Below are positions 36,232 through 43,924 of a DNA stretch of 64,000 nt, piece after piece (the first letter of the stretch is position 1; each line of letters begins with the position of its first letter). A program made the translations under genes and the position numbers. The stretch is taken from positions 99,712 through 163,711 of the forward strand of contig CAYVQF010000008.1 in NCBI GenBank assembly GCA_964454015.1. Direction: 5' to 3'. Under the pieces are notes generated by a model. The model did no database searches. It was not told the DNA's origin and saw nothing but the letters and a program-made list of their open reading frames with translations. The DNA is from CAYVQF01 sp964454015 (GTDB taxonomy: Bacteria > Myxococcota_A > Bradymonadia > UBA4248).

Positions 36232-37238
36232 CAGAGCGCCTCTGGTTTGGCGTCGAAACTCGCGGCGGGAACCGCGTCCGTGTCGCAGCAAGGGTTCGCG
36301 TCGGAAAAGTCGACGCCCAGGCGCGCCCCTGCCGCCGCAAGGATACCTGCCGTGTCGATGCCCAGCTTGGCCATGAGGTAAGGGGTGCTGGCGCCGTGGG
36401 CGTAGGTATCGCGCAGACCGAGACGCACCAGGGGGCGCGCTAGGGCGGCCTCGGCCATGACTTCAGCCAACGCCGAGCCCAAGCCACCAATGATGCTGTG
36501 GTTTTCGATAGAGAGCACTGGGCCGCGGTGCGGGCGGAGGGCTGCGCAGAGGATGTCCGCCGGGAAAGGTTTGAGGGTGGAGACGTGCAGGTGTTGCACC
36601 GTGAGGCCTGCCGCTCGCATGACCTTGGCGGCGGCCATCGCTTCTTGGGTGCAGATGCCACTGCTCACCAGCGTGATGTCGTCACCGTCGCCGAGGTCGC
36701 GGACGCCGTTCGCCTGCAGGGGGTGATGGGGGGGAAAGAGGCGAGGCACTTCGCCGCGGAGCATGCGTAGGTAGACGGGACCATCGATGGCGTCAGCCAC
36801 ATCCAAGGCCGACTCGACCTCGGTGGCGTCGCCGACTTCGATGATATGCATGTTGGGGATGGCCCGCATCAGGGCAATGTCATCGATGGCCTGGTGGGTG
36901 ACGCCGCCAGGGGTGGTGATCCCCGGGAGGAAGCCAAAGAGTCGCACCCGCAGGTTGGGGTAGGCGATGGCCATGGCAACTTGATCGAAGGCGCGGCGGG
37001 TGATGAAGACGGCAAAGGTGTGTACGCATGGGGTGTAGCCCTCCCGCGCCAAGCCGGCGGCGACACCGATCATGTTTTGCTCCGCCATCCCCATTGAAAA
37101 GAAGCGGTCTGGGTAGGCGTCGCGAAAGAGATCGGCTTCACAGGAAGCGGTGAGGTCCGCCGAGAGGACGACGACATCGGGGCGATCCTTGGCCCAGGCG
37201 ACGAGGTTGTGGGCGTGAGGGCGTGGTACCATGATCAT
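36231..37238 (-). CDS. Transketolase, C-terminal subunit
   Basis: The 335-residue product contains the pyrimidine-binding and C-terminal transketolase domains: MGMAEQNMIGVAAGLA with the catalytic Glu, FAVFITRRAFDQV, GITTPGGVTHQAIDDIALMR and the C-terminal VLSIENHSIIGGLGSALAEV. ATG 37238 overlaps the stop of the N-terminal subunit (ATGA); the frame continues upstream only as a shadow of that gene. Split transketolases form A2B2 heterotetramers, the two subunits sharing the thiamine diphosphate site. The true substrate may not be that of housekeeping TktA. Confidence 0.9.
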   Translation of the reverse strand: MIMVPRPHAHNLVAWAKDRPDVVVLSADLTASCEADLFRDAYPDRFFSMGMAEQNMIGVAAGLAREGYTPCVHTFAVFITRRAFDQVAMAIAYPNLRVRLFGFLPGITTPGGVTHQAIDDIALMRAIPNMHIIEVGDATEVESALDVADAIDGPVYLRMLRGEVPRLFPPHHPLQANGVRDLGDGDDITLVSSGICTQEAMAAAKVMRAAGLTVQHLHVSTLKPFPADILCAALRPHRGPVLSIENHSIIGGLGSALAEVMAEAALARPLVRLGLRDTYAHGASTPYLMAKLGIDTAGILAAAGARLGVDFSDANPCCDTDAVPAASFDAKPEAL

Positions 37239-38158
37239 GACGGCAGCTCCTCGTTCAACTGGGCCAGGCGTTCGATGTAAGGTTGGCGTTCGGCGTCGTT
37301 TTTGAAGCGCACGTAGTGGAGCTTGGGAGCGCGTTGCCGTAGGGCGTCGATGCCGCGGCAGGGATCGGTGCGCAACAGCAGCGCGACGGGGCGTCCTTGG
37401 GAAGGTTGGGCCGCTGCGGCGATCAAAGCCGCCGGATCGTGGCCGTCGAGCTCGTGGGCCAGGCCGCCAAAGGCCGTGATGCGCGCGGCGAGAGGCTCGA
37501 TGTTCATGACCTGCTGCATCGCACCATCGCACTGCTGCCCGTTGCAGTCGACCACCATGGTCAGGTTGTCAATCTCGTGGAAGGCCATGGCGGCGATGGC
37601 TTCCCAGGTCTGACCCTCTTGGAACTCGCCGTCGGACATGAAGACCCACACCCGACCGCTGGCGCGGCGTATTTTGCGGGCGAGGGCGATCCCTGCGGCT
37701 TGGCTCAAGGCTTGGGCCAATGAGCCTGCGGTGACTTCGTGGCCAGGGGAGTGCTCCGCGCCGATGAGCTCGACCGTGCTGCCGTCGGTGTTGAAGAGGT
37801 CGAGGGCCTCAGGGCCCATGCGCCCGCATTCGATGAGGGTAGCGTAGAGGACGAGGGCATAGTGCACGGGTGAGAAGATGAAGCGATCCAAGTGGTCCTC
37901 ACGCGGTCCGTTGTAGAGGGCGCCACTGAAGTAAGGTCGCCCAGGGCCGGGGACGTGGGCAAAGGGAAGAGGGAGGCTCGGCGCGAGGGATGGGCCGAGG
38001 CGCATCAGGCCGGAGTAGAGGGTCGCGAGGGCCTCACTGGTGGAGCAGGCTTGGCTGAGATAGCCGCCGTTATTGCTGAGGGTGTGGGCCAGAACCCGGC
38101 GACGGATGCGCTGGGCGGTGTTGGCGATGCGCGTGGGGGAGAGCTCAGGTGCAGACAT
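37235..38158 (-). CDS. Transketolase, N-terminal (thiamine diphosphate-binding) subunit
   Basis: The 307-residue product carries the ThDP/metal motif SDGEFQEGQTWEAIAA (about 175) ending with a conserved N in VVDCNGQQCDG, and the substrate-phosphate region GYLSQACSTSEALATLY. GAEHSPGHEVTAGSLAQALS aligns with the H-pgHe.stGsLGqgl motif of transketolases. It heads an operon with the C-terminal subunit (ATGA overlap) and the RuBisCO-like gene (1-bp overlap). Apulose-4-phosphate transketolase (AptAB) is a known two-subunit relative with a specialised substrate. Confidence 0.9.
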   Translation of the reverse strand: MSAPELSPTRIANTAQRIRRRVLAHTLSNNGGYLSQACSTSEALATLYSGLMRLGPSLAPSLPLPFAHVPGPGRPYFSGALYNGPREDHLDRFIFSPVHYALVLYATLIECGRMGPEALDLFNTDGSTVELIGAEHSPGHEVTAGSLAQALSQAAGIALARKIRRASGRVWVFMSDGEFQEGQTWEAIAAMAFHEIDNLTMVVDCNGQQCDGAMQQVMNIEPLAARITAFGGLAHELDGHDPAALIAAAAQPSQGRPVALLLRTDPCRGIDALRQRAPKLHYVRFKNDAERQPYIERLAQLNEELPS

Positions 38159-38525
38159 GGGGCGACCTTGGGGACGTGGAGAGGCGATGCAGGTGGTGCG
38201 CTACGCGGCCACTGCGGAGGCCTATTGGCTAAACCGAAATGGGACGCTTGTCGAGTCTAGAGGCAGCGAGGTCATGGGGTGCTTGGGCTGGTCCGAAGCC
38301 TATCGGTGGCCCATAGGCACGCCATTGCTTGTTTACTTAGGGCCCATCCCCTATGCTGCCGGGAGCTTTGCGCCAGGGTGAGGCGCGCAGAAGAGTTGGC
38401 GTTGGCCGAGGTGCAAGGGGACCGCGCCAGTAAAAATTTCGTGGTTACAAGAGCAGAACCGGCGCCAGGCCGAGCTGGGCGGCGGGCAGCGCAACGATGG
38501 GCGCCAGCGGGCGCGAGGAGGAGAG
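38159..38525. other. 367-bp divergent intergenic region
   Basis: This separates the transketolase/RuBisCO-like operon from the CoA-transferase operon. On the plus strand TTGTTT (38329-38334) and TATGCT (38352-38357) are 17 bp apart, a weak promoter for the CoA-transferase genes. No convincing minus-strand promoter or gene was seen. Confidence 0.4.
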
Positions 38526-39713
38526 ATGGCGGGTCCTTTGGAAGGTTTGGTGGTCTTGGACATGACCCGAGTGTTGGCGGGGCCGTTTTGCACGATGCTC
38601 TTGGCGGACATGGGCGCCGAGGTCATCAAGGTGGAGCGACCCAAGACGGGAGACGACAGCCGCGCCTTTGGGCCCTTCGTGGGCGGCGAGAGCGCGTATT
38701 TCATGAGCATCAACAGAGGCAAGAAGTCCGTGACTCTGGATCTGAAGCATCCCGAGGGCAAGGCGCTGTTGCGCAGCTTGGTGCAGAAGGCGGATGTGCT
38801 GGTGGAGAACTTCAAGCCTGGGGTCTTGGCCAAGCTGGGCTTCTCCCATGAGGCGCTGCGTGCACTCAACCCACGACTGATCTATGCGGCGTCGTCGGGA
38901 TTTGGCCACTCCGGTCCTTATAGCGAGCGGCCGGCTTATGACCTGATCATTCAGGGTATGGGCGGCATGATGAGCATCACCGGACCCGACGCGACGCAGC
39001 CCACCAAGGTGGGGTCATCGATTGCCGACATCTTTGCGGGGGTCTTTTGTGCCATCGGCATTTTGGCAGCTTTGCATCGGCGTCAGGTCAGCGGCGAGGG
39101 GCAGATGGTCGATGTGGCCATGTTGGACTGTATGGTGGCGATCCTGGAGAACGCCATCTCGCGCTATGTGGCGGCCGGTGAGAGCCCTGTGCCGATAGGC
39201 AATAGGCATCCCTCCATTGCGCCTTTTGCGACGGTGAAGACTGCCGATGGGCTCATCAATATCGCCTGTGGCAATGACGAATTGTGGCGCCGTTTTTGTG
39301 CCGTGGCGGGCTTGGAGGCGCTCGTGGCGGATGCCCGTTTCGCAACGAACCCGGCGCGGGTCGAGCATTGGGAGGCGCTAGAGCCTTTGATCAACGCGGC
39401 GACCGTGAGCAGGACATCCCAAGCGTGGTTGACGGCGTTGCAGGGGGCGGGGGTGCCCAGCGGTCCGCTGAACGATGTGCAGGCGGTCATGGTCGATCCG
39501 CAGGTTTTGGCGCGCAAGATGTTGGTGGAGGTGATTCATCCCGTGGCTGGCAAGATGCTGGTCCCTGGCGTGCCGATCAAGTTCTCCGAGATGGACGACG
39601 GGGTGTTGCGTCCGGCACCGCTGCTGGGGCAGGACAACGCTGCGATCTATGGCGGGCTCCTGGGTTTGAGCGATGAGGCGCTGGCGGCGTTGCAGGCTCA
39701 GGGTGTGATGTAG
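38526..39713 (+). CDS. CaiB/BaiF (class III) CoA transferase family protein
   Basis: The 395-residue product has LEGLVVLDMTRVLAGPFC, LADMGAEVIKVERP, INRGKKSVTLDLK, YAASSGFGHSGPYSERPAYD with the catalytic Asp, and LVEVIHPVAGK. Class III enzymes move CoA between carboxylic acids through an aspartyl-CoA intermediate; alpha-methylacyl-CoA racemases share the fold and cannot be excluded. GAGGAGGAGAG precedes the ATG. It lies 49 bp upstream of the decarboxylase alpha subunit gene, so it may activate the substrate or exchange CoA for that decarboxylase. Confidence 0.85.
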   Translation: MAGPLEGLVVLDMTRVLAGPFCTMLLADMGAEVIKVERPKTGDDSRAFGPFVGGESAYFMSINRGKKSVTLDLKHPEGKALLRSLVQKADVLVENFKPGVLAKLGFSHEALRALNPRLIYAASSGFGHSGPYSERPAYDLIIQGMGGMMSITGPDATQPTKVGSSIADIFAGVFCAIGILAALHRRQVSGEGQMVDVAMLDCMVAILENAISRYVAAGESPVPIGNRHPSIAPFATVKTADGLINIACGNDELWRRFCAVAGLEALVADARFATNPARVEHWEALEPLINAATVSRTSQAWLTALQGAGVPSGPLNDVQAVMVDPQVLARKMLVEVIHPVAGKMLVPGVPIKFSEMDDGVLRPAPLLGQDNAAIYGGLLGLSDEALAALQAQGVM

Positions 39714-39762
39714 GCGTGCCCCCCTCGGGGTAGAGAATGACGGGTCTTTTGGGAGAAGGCGG

Positions 39763-41295
39763 GTGACGGCCATGTCCAGCAAGGAGTTCGAGTCGGCGCT
39801 GGAGGCGCTGGCGCGCGGTGGCGGAGAGGCGGCGCAAGCCAAGCAAACCAAGGCGGGCAAGTCCCTGGTACGGGCGCGCATCGAGGCGCTGGCTGATCCG
39901 GGGAGCTTCTGCGAGATGGATCGTTTCGTGACGTCACGGGCCGTCGACTTTGGCATGGACCAGAAGCGCTTCTACGGTGACGGCGTGGTGACCGGGGCGT
40001 GCACCATCGATGGGCAACGGGTGATGCTCGCGGCGGAGGATTTCACCGTTCTCGGCGGATCCTTGGGTGAGATGCATGCGGCCAAGATCGCGCGCGCGGC
40101 GGAGCTGGCCGCCGAGACGGGGGTGCCCTTCATTCAACTCAACGACTCAGGAGGGGCGCGCATCCAAGAAGGCGTGGCGGCGCTGGATGGTTATGGGCGC
40201 ATTTTTCGCGCCAACGTGCGGGCCTCGGGGGTGGTGCCCCAGTTGTCGCTGATTCTCGGACCGTGTGCCGGCGGCGCCGCCTACTCGCCGGGCTTGACGG
40301 ACTTTGTTTTCATGGTCGAGGGGATGAGCCGGATGTTCATCACCGGGCCTGATGTGATCAGCGCCGTGACCGGTGAGGTGGTGGACTTCGAGGGTCTTGG
40401 CGGGGCGGCGGTGCACTGCGCGCGCAGTGGCAATGCCCATTTTTCAGCACCGAGCGAGGCGGCCCTCTTTGCTCAGGTGCGGCGCTTGTTGCGGTTTTTG
40501 CCGGCGAACAATTTGGCTGAACCACCGCAGGCAGCGGCGGCACCACCGGCGGTGGATGAGGTCGCTGTACCTGAGGATCTGCGCCAGTCTTACGACGTTC
40601 GTGCGGTGCTGCGGGGGGTGCTGGACGCAGGCGAACTCATGGAGGTGCAAGCGGACTTTGCGCCGAACGCAGTGGTTGGTTTTGCGCGCATCGGTGGTCG
40701 GGGGATCGGCGTGGTGGCCAACCAGCCGGCCCATTTGGCAGGGGTTCTGGACATCGACGCAGCGGACAAGATCGCCCGTTTCGTTCGTTTCTGTGATGCC
40801 TTCAACTTCCCTGTGGTCAATTTCGTGGACGTTCCGGGTTTCCTACCCGGTGTGGACCAGGAGCATGCGGGGATCATTCGCCATGGGGCCAAGTTGCTCT
40901 ATGCCTATGCCGAGGCGTCGGTGCCAAAGATCGCCGTGGTTTTGCGCAAGGCCTATGGGGGGGCCTATATAGGTCTGTGCAGTCGCTCCTTGGGCTACGA
41001 TCGCATTTTGGCGTTGCCGACAGCGCGGATCGCCGTGATGGGTCCGGAAGGTGCGGTGAACATCTTGTATAGGCGCGAGATTGCTGAAGCTGCGGATGGG
41101 GCGGCGGCGCGTCGGGCGCATGTGGCGTCCTTCGAAGAAGGTTTTGCGACACCCTTTGCGGCAGCGGCGCTGGGTTTGGTTGACAACGTGGTGGCCCCGG
41201 AGTGCTTGCGGTGTGAGCTGGAGGGCGCGTTGGCGATGACGGCAGGTAAGCGTTTATCTGCAGCACCGCGGCGCCACGGCAACATTCCGCTCTAG
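39763..41295 (+). CDS. mmdA: Acyl-CoA decarboxylase carboxyltransferase subunit (methylmalonyl-CoA decarboxylase alpha type)
   Basis: The 510-residue product has two crotonase-fold halves: FVTSRAVDFGMDQKRFYGDG, LNDSGGARIQEGVAALDGYG, GPCAGGAAYSPGLTDFVFMV, VDVPGFLPGVDQEHAGIIRH and RKAYGGAYIGLCS. Size and partner genes fit MmdA, which transfers CO2 from methylmalonyl-CoA to biotin; propionyl-CoA carboxylase beta is nearly the same protein, but the linked OadB-like subunit indicates a decarboxylase. Glutaconyl-CoA decarboxylase alpha is longer. GTG 39763 has GGAG 7 nt upstream; ATG 39772 is an alternative start. Confidence 0.88.
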   Translation: MTAMSSKEFESALEALARGGGEAAQAKQTKAGKSLVRARIEALADPGSFCEMDRFVTSRAVDFGMDQKRFYGDGVVTGACTIDGQRVMLAAEDFTVLGGSLGEMHAAKIARAAELAAETGVPFIQLNDSGGARIQEGVAALDGYGRIFRANVRASGVVPQLSLILGPCAGGAAYSPGLTDFVFMVEGMSRMFITGPDVISAVTGEVVDFEGLGGAAVHCARSGNAHFSAPSEAALFAQVRRLLRFLPANNLAEPPQAAAAPPAVDEVAVPEDLRQSYDVRAVLRGVLDAGELMEVQADFAPNAVVGFARIGGRGIGVVANQPAHLAGVLDIDAADKIARFVRFCDAFNFPVVNFVDVPGFLPGVDQEHAGIIRHGAKLLYAYAEASVPKIAVVLRKAYGGAYIGLCSRSLGYDRILALPTARIAVMGPEGAVNILYRREIAEAADGAAARRAHVASFEEGFATPFAAAALGLVDNVVAPECLRCELEGALAMTAGKRLSAAPRRHGNIPL

Positions 41296-41328
41296 GCTGG
41301 GCAGGGCTTGGGCGAGAGAGGGAGTGCC

Positions 41329-41616
41329 ATGTCAGATGGTTTGGTATTGGCGGTCGCCGGTGTCATTGCGGTCTTTGTGGTGATGCTGGTGTTGATGGGG
41401 GTGGTGGCGTTGCTGCGGTGGCTTGGCCAGGCACGGGCGGAGGTGGCGTCGTCAGCGGCGGCGTCCTTGCCAGCGCCGGCGGACCGTGACGAAGTGGGTG
41501 GCGCAGAGGTGGCGTTGCTGGCGGTGGCCCTCTATTGCAGTGGACCAGGTTCGCTGGTGGTGTTGCCTGAGGTGTCGCGGCGTGAGCTGTCGCTATGGCG
41601 CCGGGGAGGCAAATGA
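41329..41616 (+). CDS. mmdD: Oxaloacetate/methylmalonyl-CoA decarboxylase gamma (delta) subunit, OadG-like
   Basis: The 95-residue product has one N-terminal membrane helix (about 7-27, VAGVIAVFVVMLVLMGVVAL) and a hydrophilic C-terminus, as OadG/MmdD subunits do; these anchor the carboxyltransferase to the membrane sodium channel. A strong purine-rich site (GAGAGAGGGAG) precedes ATG 41329. The sequence is short and weakly conserved, so assignment rests mainly on position between alpha and biotin-carrier genes. Confidence 0.75.
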   Translation: MSDGLVLAVAGVIAVFVVMLVLMGVVALLRWLGQARAEVASSAAASLPAPADRDEVGGAEVALLAVALYCSGPGSLVVLPEVSRRELSLWRRGGK

Positions 41617-41617
41617 G

Positions 41618-42052
41618 ATGAGTGAGTTGATGCGGTTACGTGTGGGAGGGCGCGACTACGACGTGGAGGTACGTCCGCAGGGTGGTGGGCGCTTCGAGGT
41701 GGTGGTGGAGGGGACGCTACACGTGGTGGAGTGGGACGGTGGCGGAGGCGGTGGCGGAGGTGGTGGGAGCGCCCCACCCCGCCGGGACGAACGCCCACCG
41801 CCCGCCAGCCGCCGTGGCCCAGCCACGGCGGCTGGCGGGCACGTCTTGGCCCCCATGCCGGGTCAGGTCGTGGCCATCCATGTCGCGCCGGGCCAAGACG
41901 TGGGCGCCAACACGGCGCTCGTGACCCTGGAATCCATGAAAATGGAGAGCGCCGTGGTGGCGCCCGTGGGCGGTCGGGTCATACGGGTGGCCGTCGCCCA
42001 CCAACAGAAAGTCAGCACCGGCGATCTCCTCGTCGAAATCGAATCCCCATAA
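41618..42052 (+). CDS. mmdC: Biotin carboxyl-carrier subunit of the decarboxylase
   Basis: The 144-residue product has an N-terminal segment (1-40), a flexible glycine run (about 41-50) then a proline/arginine-rich linker, and a biotinyl domain ending with LESMKMES in which K108 is the biotinylated lysine. It shuttles CO2 from the alpha to the beta subunit. The start ATG 41618 is one base after the mmdD stop. DNA for the linker carries a 17-bp perfect inverted repeat (41801-41839). Confidence 0.88.
   Translation: MSELMRLRVGGRDYDVEVRPQGGGRFEVVVEGTLHVVEWDGGGGGGGGGGSAPPRRDERPPPASRRGPATAAGGHVLAPMPGQVVAIHVAPGQDVGANTALVTLESMKMESAVVAPVGGRVIRVAVAHQQKVSTGDLLVEIESP
41801..41839. repeat. 17-bp perfect inverted repeat inside mmdC
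   Basis: CCCGCCAGCCGCCGTGG (41801-41817) and its exact complement (41823-41839) flank a 5-nt loop. It encodes the linker just before the biotinyl domain; the GC-rich hairpin should be very stable in mRNA. Confidence 0.95.
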
Positions 42053-42087
42053 AATAACAGCGCTTCAAACAATAAGGACCCCTCTGC

Positions 42088-43215
42088 ATGGCCAGCATCG
42101 ATTTCGAAAGCATCACCCAAGCCCTCATGCATGGAAGTGGCATCGGACAACTCGCCTGGGGCAACGTCCTGATGCTCATCATCGCCGGGATTTTGCTCTT
42201 CCTCGCCATTCGACACCGCTTCGAGCCCCTGCTCTTAGTCCCCATCGGCTTCGGCGCCATCCTCTGCAACCTCCCCGGGACCGGACTGACCGAGCCCGGT
42301 GGACTCCTCGACGTCTTCTACTGGGGCGTCAAATCCGGCGTCTTTCCGCCCCTCATCTTCCTCGGCGTCGGCGCCTTGACCGACTTTGGACCCCTCCTCG
42401 CCAATCCCAAGCTCATTCTCCTCGGCGCGGCGGCCCAGGTCGGCATTTTCGGCACCCTCCTCGGTGCCATCGCCCTCGGCTTCGATCTGCACGAGGCGGC
42501 CGCCATCGGCATCATCGGCGGCGCCGACGGCCCAACCTCCATCTATGTCGCCAGTGCCCTGGCGCCACACCTGCTCGGCGCCGTCGCCGTCGCGGCCTAC
42601 TCCTACATGGCCCTGGTGCCCCTCATCCAACCGCCCATCATGCGCGTCTTGACCTCCGCCAAAGAACGGCGCGTGCGCATGCCCAAGGGGCGCGAGGTCT
42701 CCCAGCGCGAGAAAATTCTCTTCCCCACCACGGTGACCATCCTCTGCGCCTTGCTCCTGCCCTCGGCGGCGCCCCTGGTCGGTATGCTCATGCTGGGCAA
42801 CCTCCTGCGCGAAGCCAAGGTCGTCGACCGCCTGCACGACGCCGCCCAAGGCGCCTTACTCAATATCGTCACCCTCTTGCTCGGACTCGCCGTGGGGTCG
42901 CAAATGGGGGCCCAACAGTTTCTGGCCGTCGATACCCTGCTCATCCTCGGGCTCGGGGCGGTGGCCTTCTCCATGGGGACCGCGAGCGGGGTGATCTTTG
43001 GCAAGATCATGTGTCGCCTCTCGGGCTGGAAGGTCAACCCATTGTTGGGGGCGGCTGGCGTCTCGGCCGTACCCATGGCCGCGCGGGTGGTGCACCGCGT
43101 CGGACAGGAGGAAGATCCGCAGAACTTCCTCCTCATGCACGCCATGGGTCCCAACGTGGCCGGCGTGATCGGCTCGGCCGTGGCCGCCGGGGTCCTCATG
43201 GCGGTCTTTGGCTAA
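42088..43215 (+). CDS. mmdB: Sodium-translocating decarboxylase beta subunit (OadB/MmdB)
   Basis: The 375-residue integral membrane protein couples decarboxylation of carboxybiotin to sodium export. It has the hallmark GGADGPTSIY (about 145-154) with the sodium-binding Asp (D147), TDFGPLLANPKLILLG, and the C-terminal GAAGVSAVPMAARVVHRVGQ and HAMGPNVAGVIGSAVAAG. AAGGAC precedes the ATG. It follows mmdC by 35 bp. All four subunits are present, so the complex looks complete; which acyl-CoA it uses (methylmalonyl likely) needs biochemical evidence. Confidence 0.92.
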   Translation: MASIDFESITQALMHGSGIGQLAWGNVLMLIIAGILLFLAIRHRFEPLLLVPIGFGAILCNLPGTGLTEPGGLLDVFYWGVKSGVFPPLIFLGVGALTDFGPLLANPKLILLGAAAQVGIFGTLLGAIALGFDLHEAAAIGIIGGADGPTSIYVASALAPHLLGAVAVAAYSYMALVPLIQPPIMRVLTSAKERRVRMPKGREVSQREKILFPTTVTILCALLLPSAAPLVGMLMLGNLLREAKVVDRLHDAAQGALLNIVTLLLGLAVGSQMGAQQFLAVDTLLILGLGAVAFSMGTASGVIFGKIMCRLSGWKVNPLLGAAGVSAVPMAARVVHRVGQEEDPQNFLLMHAMGPNVAGVIGSAVAAGVLMAVFG

Positions 43216-43285
43216 AGACAGCCCGCGGCCGGCGCGGCCGCCCTCACCCTAGCGGGCCCGCGGCCTGCGATCTCCGAAGGCGCGC

Positions 43286-43774
43286 TCAATGCTTGACGGG
43301 GCCCGCCTTGGGCACCTGCGGACCGGAGGTGGCCAGCGGCTCGAGGAGGGCGTAGATGGTGGCAGGGATCTTCATCCCTTTGTCACTGAAGAACAGGGCG
43401 TTGCGATCCTTCTCCAATTCGGGAAAGAAGAGAATCGCTTCGCCGTGCGCGTTGTACCCGAGCTGCACCAGTTGGCGCTGCGGGACCACCTCTTGCTGAT
43501 TGGGATGAAAGTGTTCCCGGAGAAAGTACCAGCCCTCTGCTTTGAGCGCCTCGAGGGAGCTCATGAACGCCGCGTCTTCGACGAGGAAGCCACGCTCATG
43601 GAAGGACCAACGATTGTGGCGGTTGTGCTGCGGCAGGAGCAAAATGGGCGGCCCTTGGTCCGAATGGTTGTGAAACATGACCAGCCGGCCGGCGGGCACC
43701 GCCTCGGGCTCCGTTGGCAAAGGGCGCGTGGTCCGGTAGAGGCCACATGGGGGAGTGATGGTGGTCGCAGACAT
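43286..43774 (-). CDS. Conserved-looking hypothetical protein
   Basis: The 162-residue product has a strong site (AGAGGAAGG) before ATG 43774. Notable segments are AGRLVMFHNHSDQGPPILLL, RWSFHERGFLVED, YFLREHFHPNQQEVVPQRQL and LGYNAHGEAILFFPEL. The histidines could bind metal, but I know no characterised family. No signal peptide or membrane span is visible. It converges on mmdB and diverges from the methyltransferase gene. Confidence 0.55.
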   Translation of the reverse strand: MSATTITPPCGLYRTTRPLPTEPEAVPAGRLVMFHNHSDQGPPILLLPQHNRHNRWSFHERGFLVEDAAFMSSLEALKAEGWYFLREHFHPNQQEVVPQRQLVQLGYNAHGEAILFFPELEKDRNALFFSDKGMKIPATIYALLEPLATSGPQVPKAGPVKH

Positions 43775-43924
43775 GCCTTCCTCTCTGCGGACTGGCTGAC
43801 GCAGCCGCGGTCTTGGATGCCAACACGGCACCCAATGCTCCTGATGTGGGTATCATCCCGCAAAATGAAAGTCCAACCCTGACCGCTACTGGCGCCGTCG
43901 ACTGCGGCGCTATGGGAGCCCGCT

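Noticed and set aside
43222..43257. GCCCGC/GCGGGC pairing after mmdB as a terminator
   Set aside because: Only a 6-bp GC stem with a long loop and no T-run.
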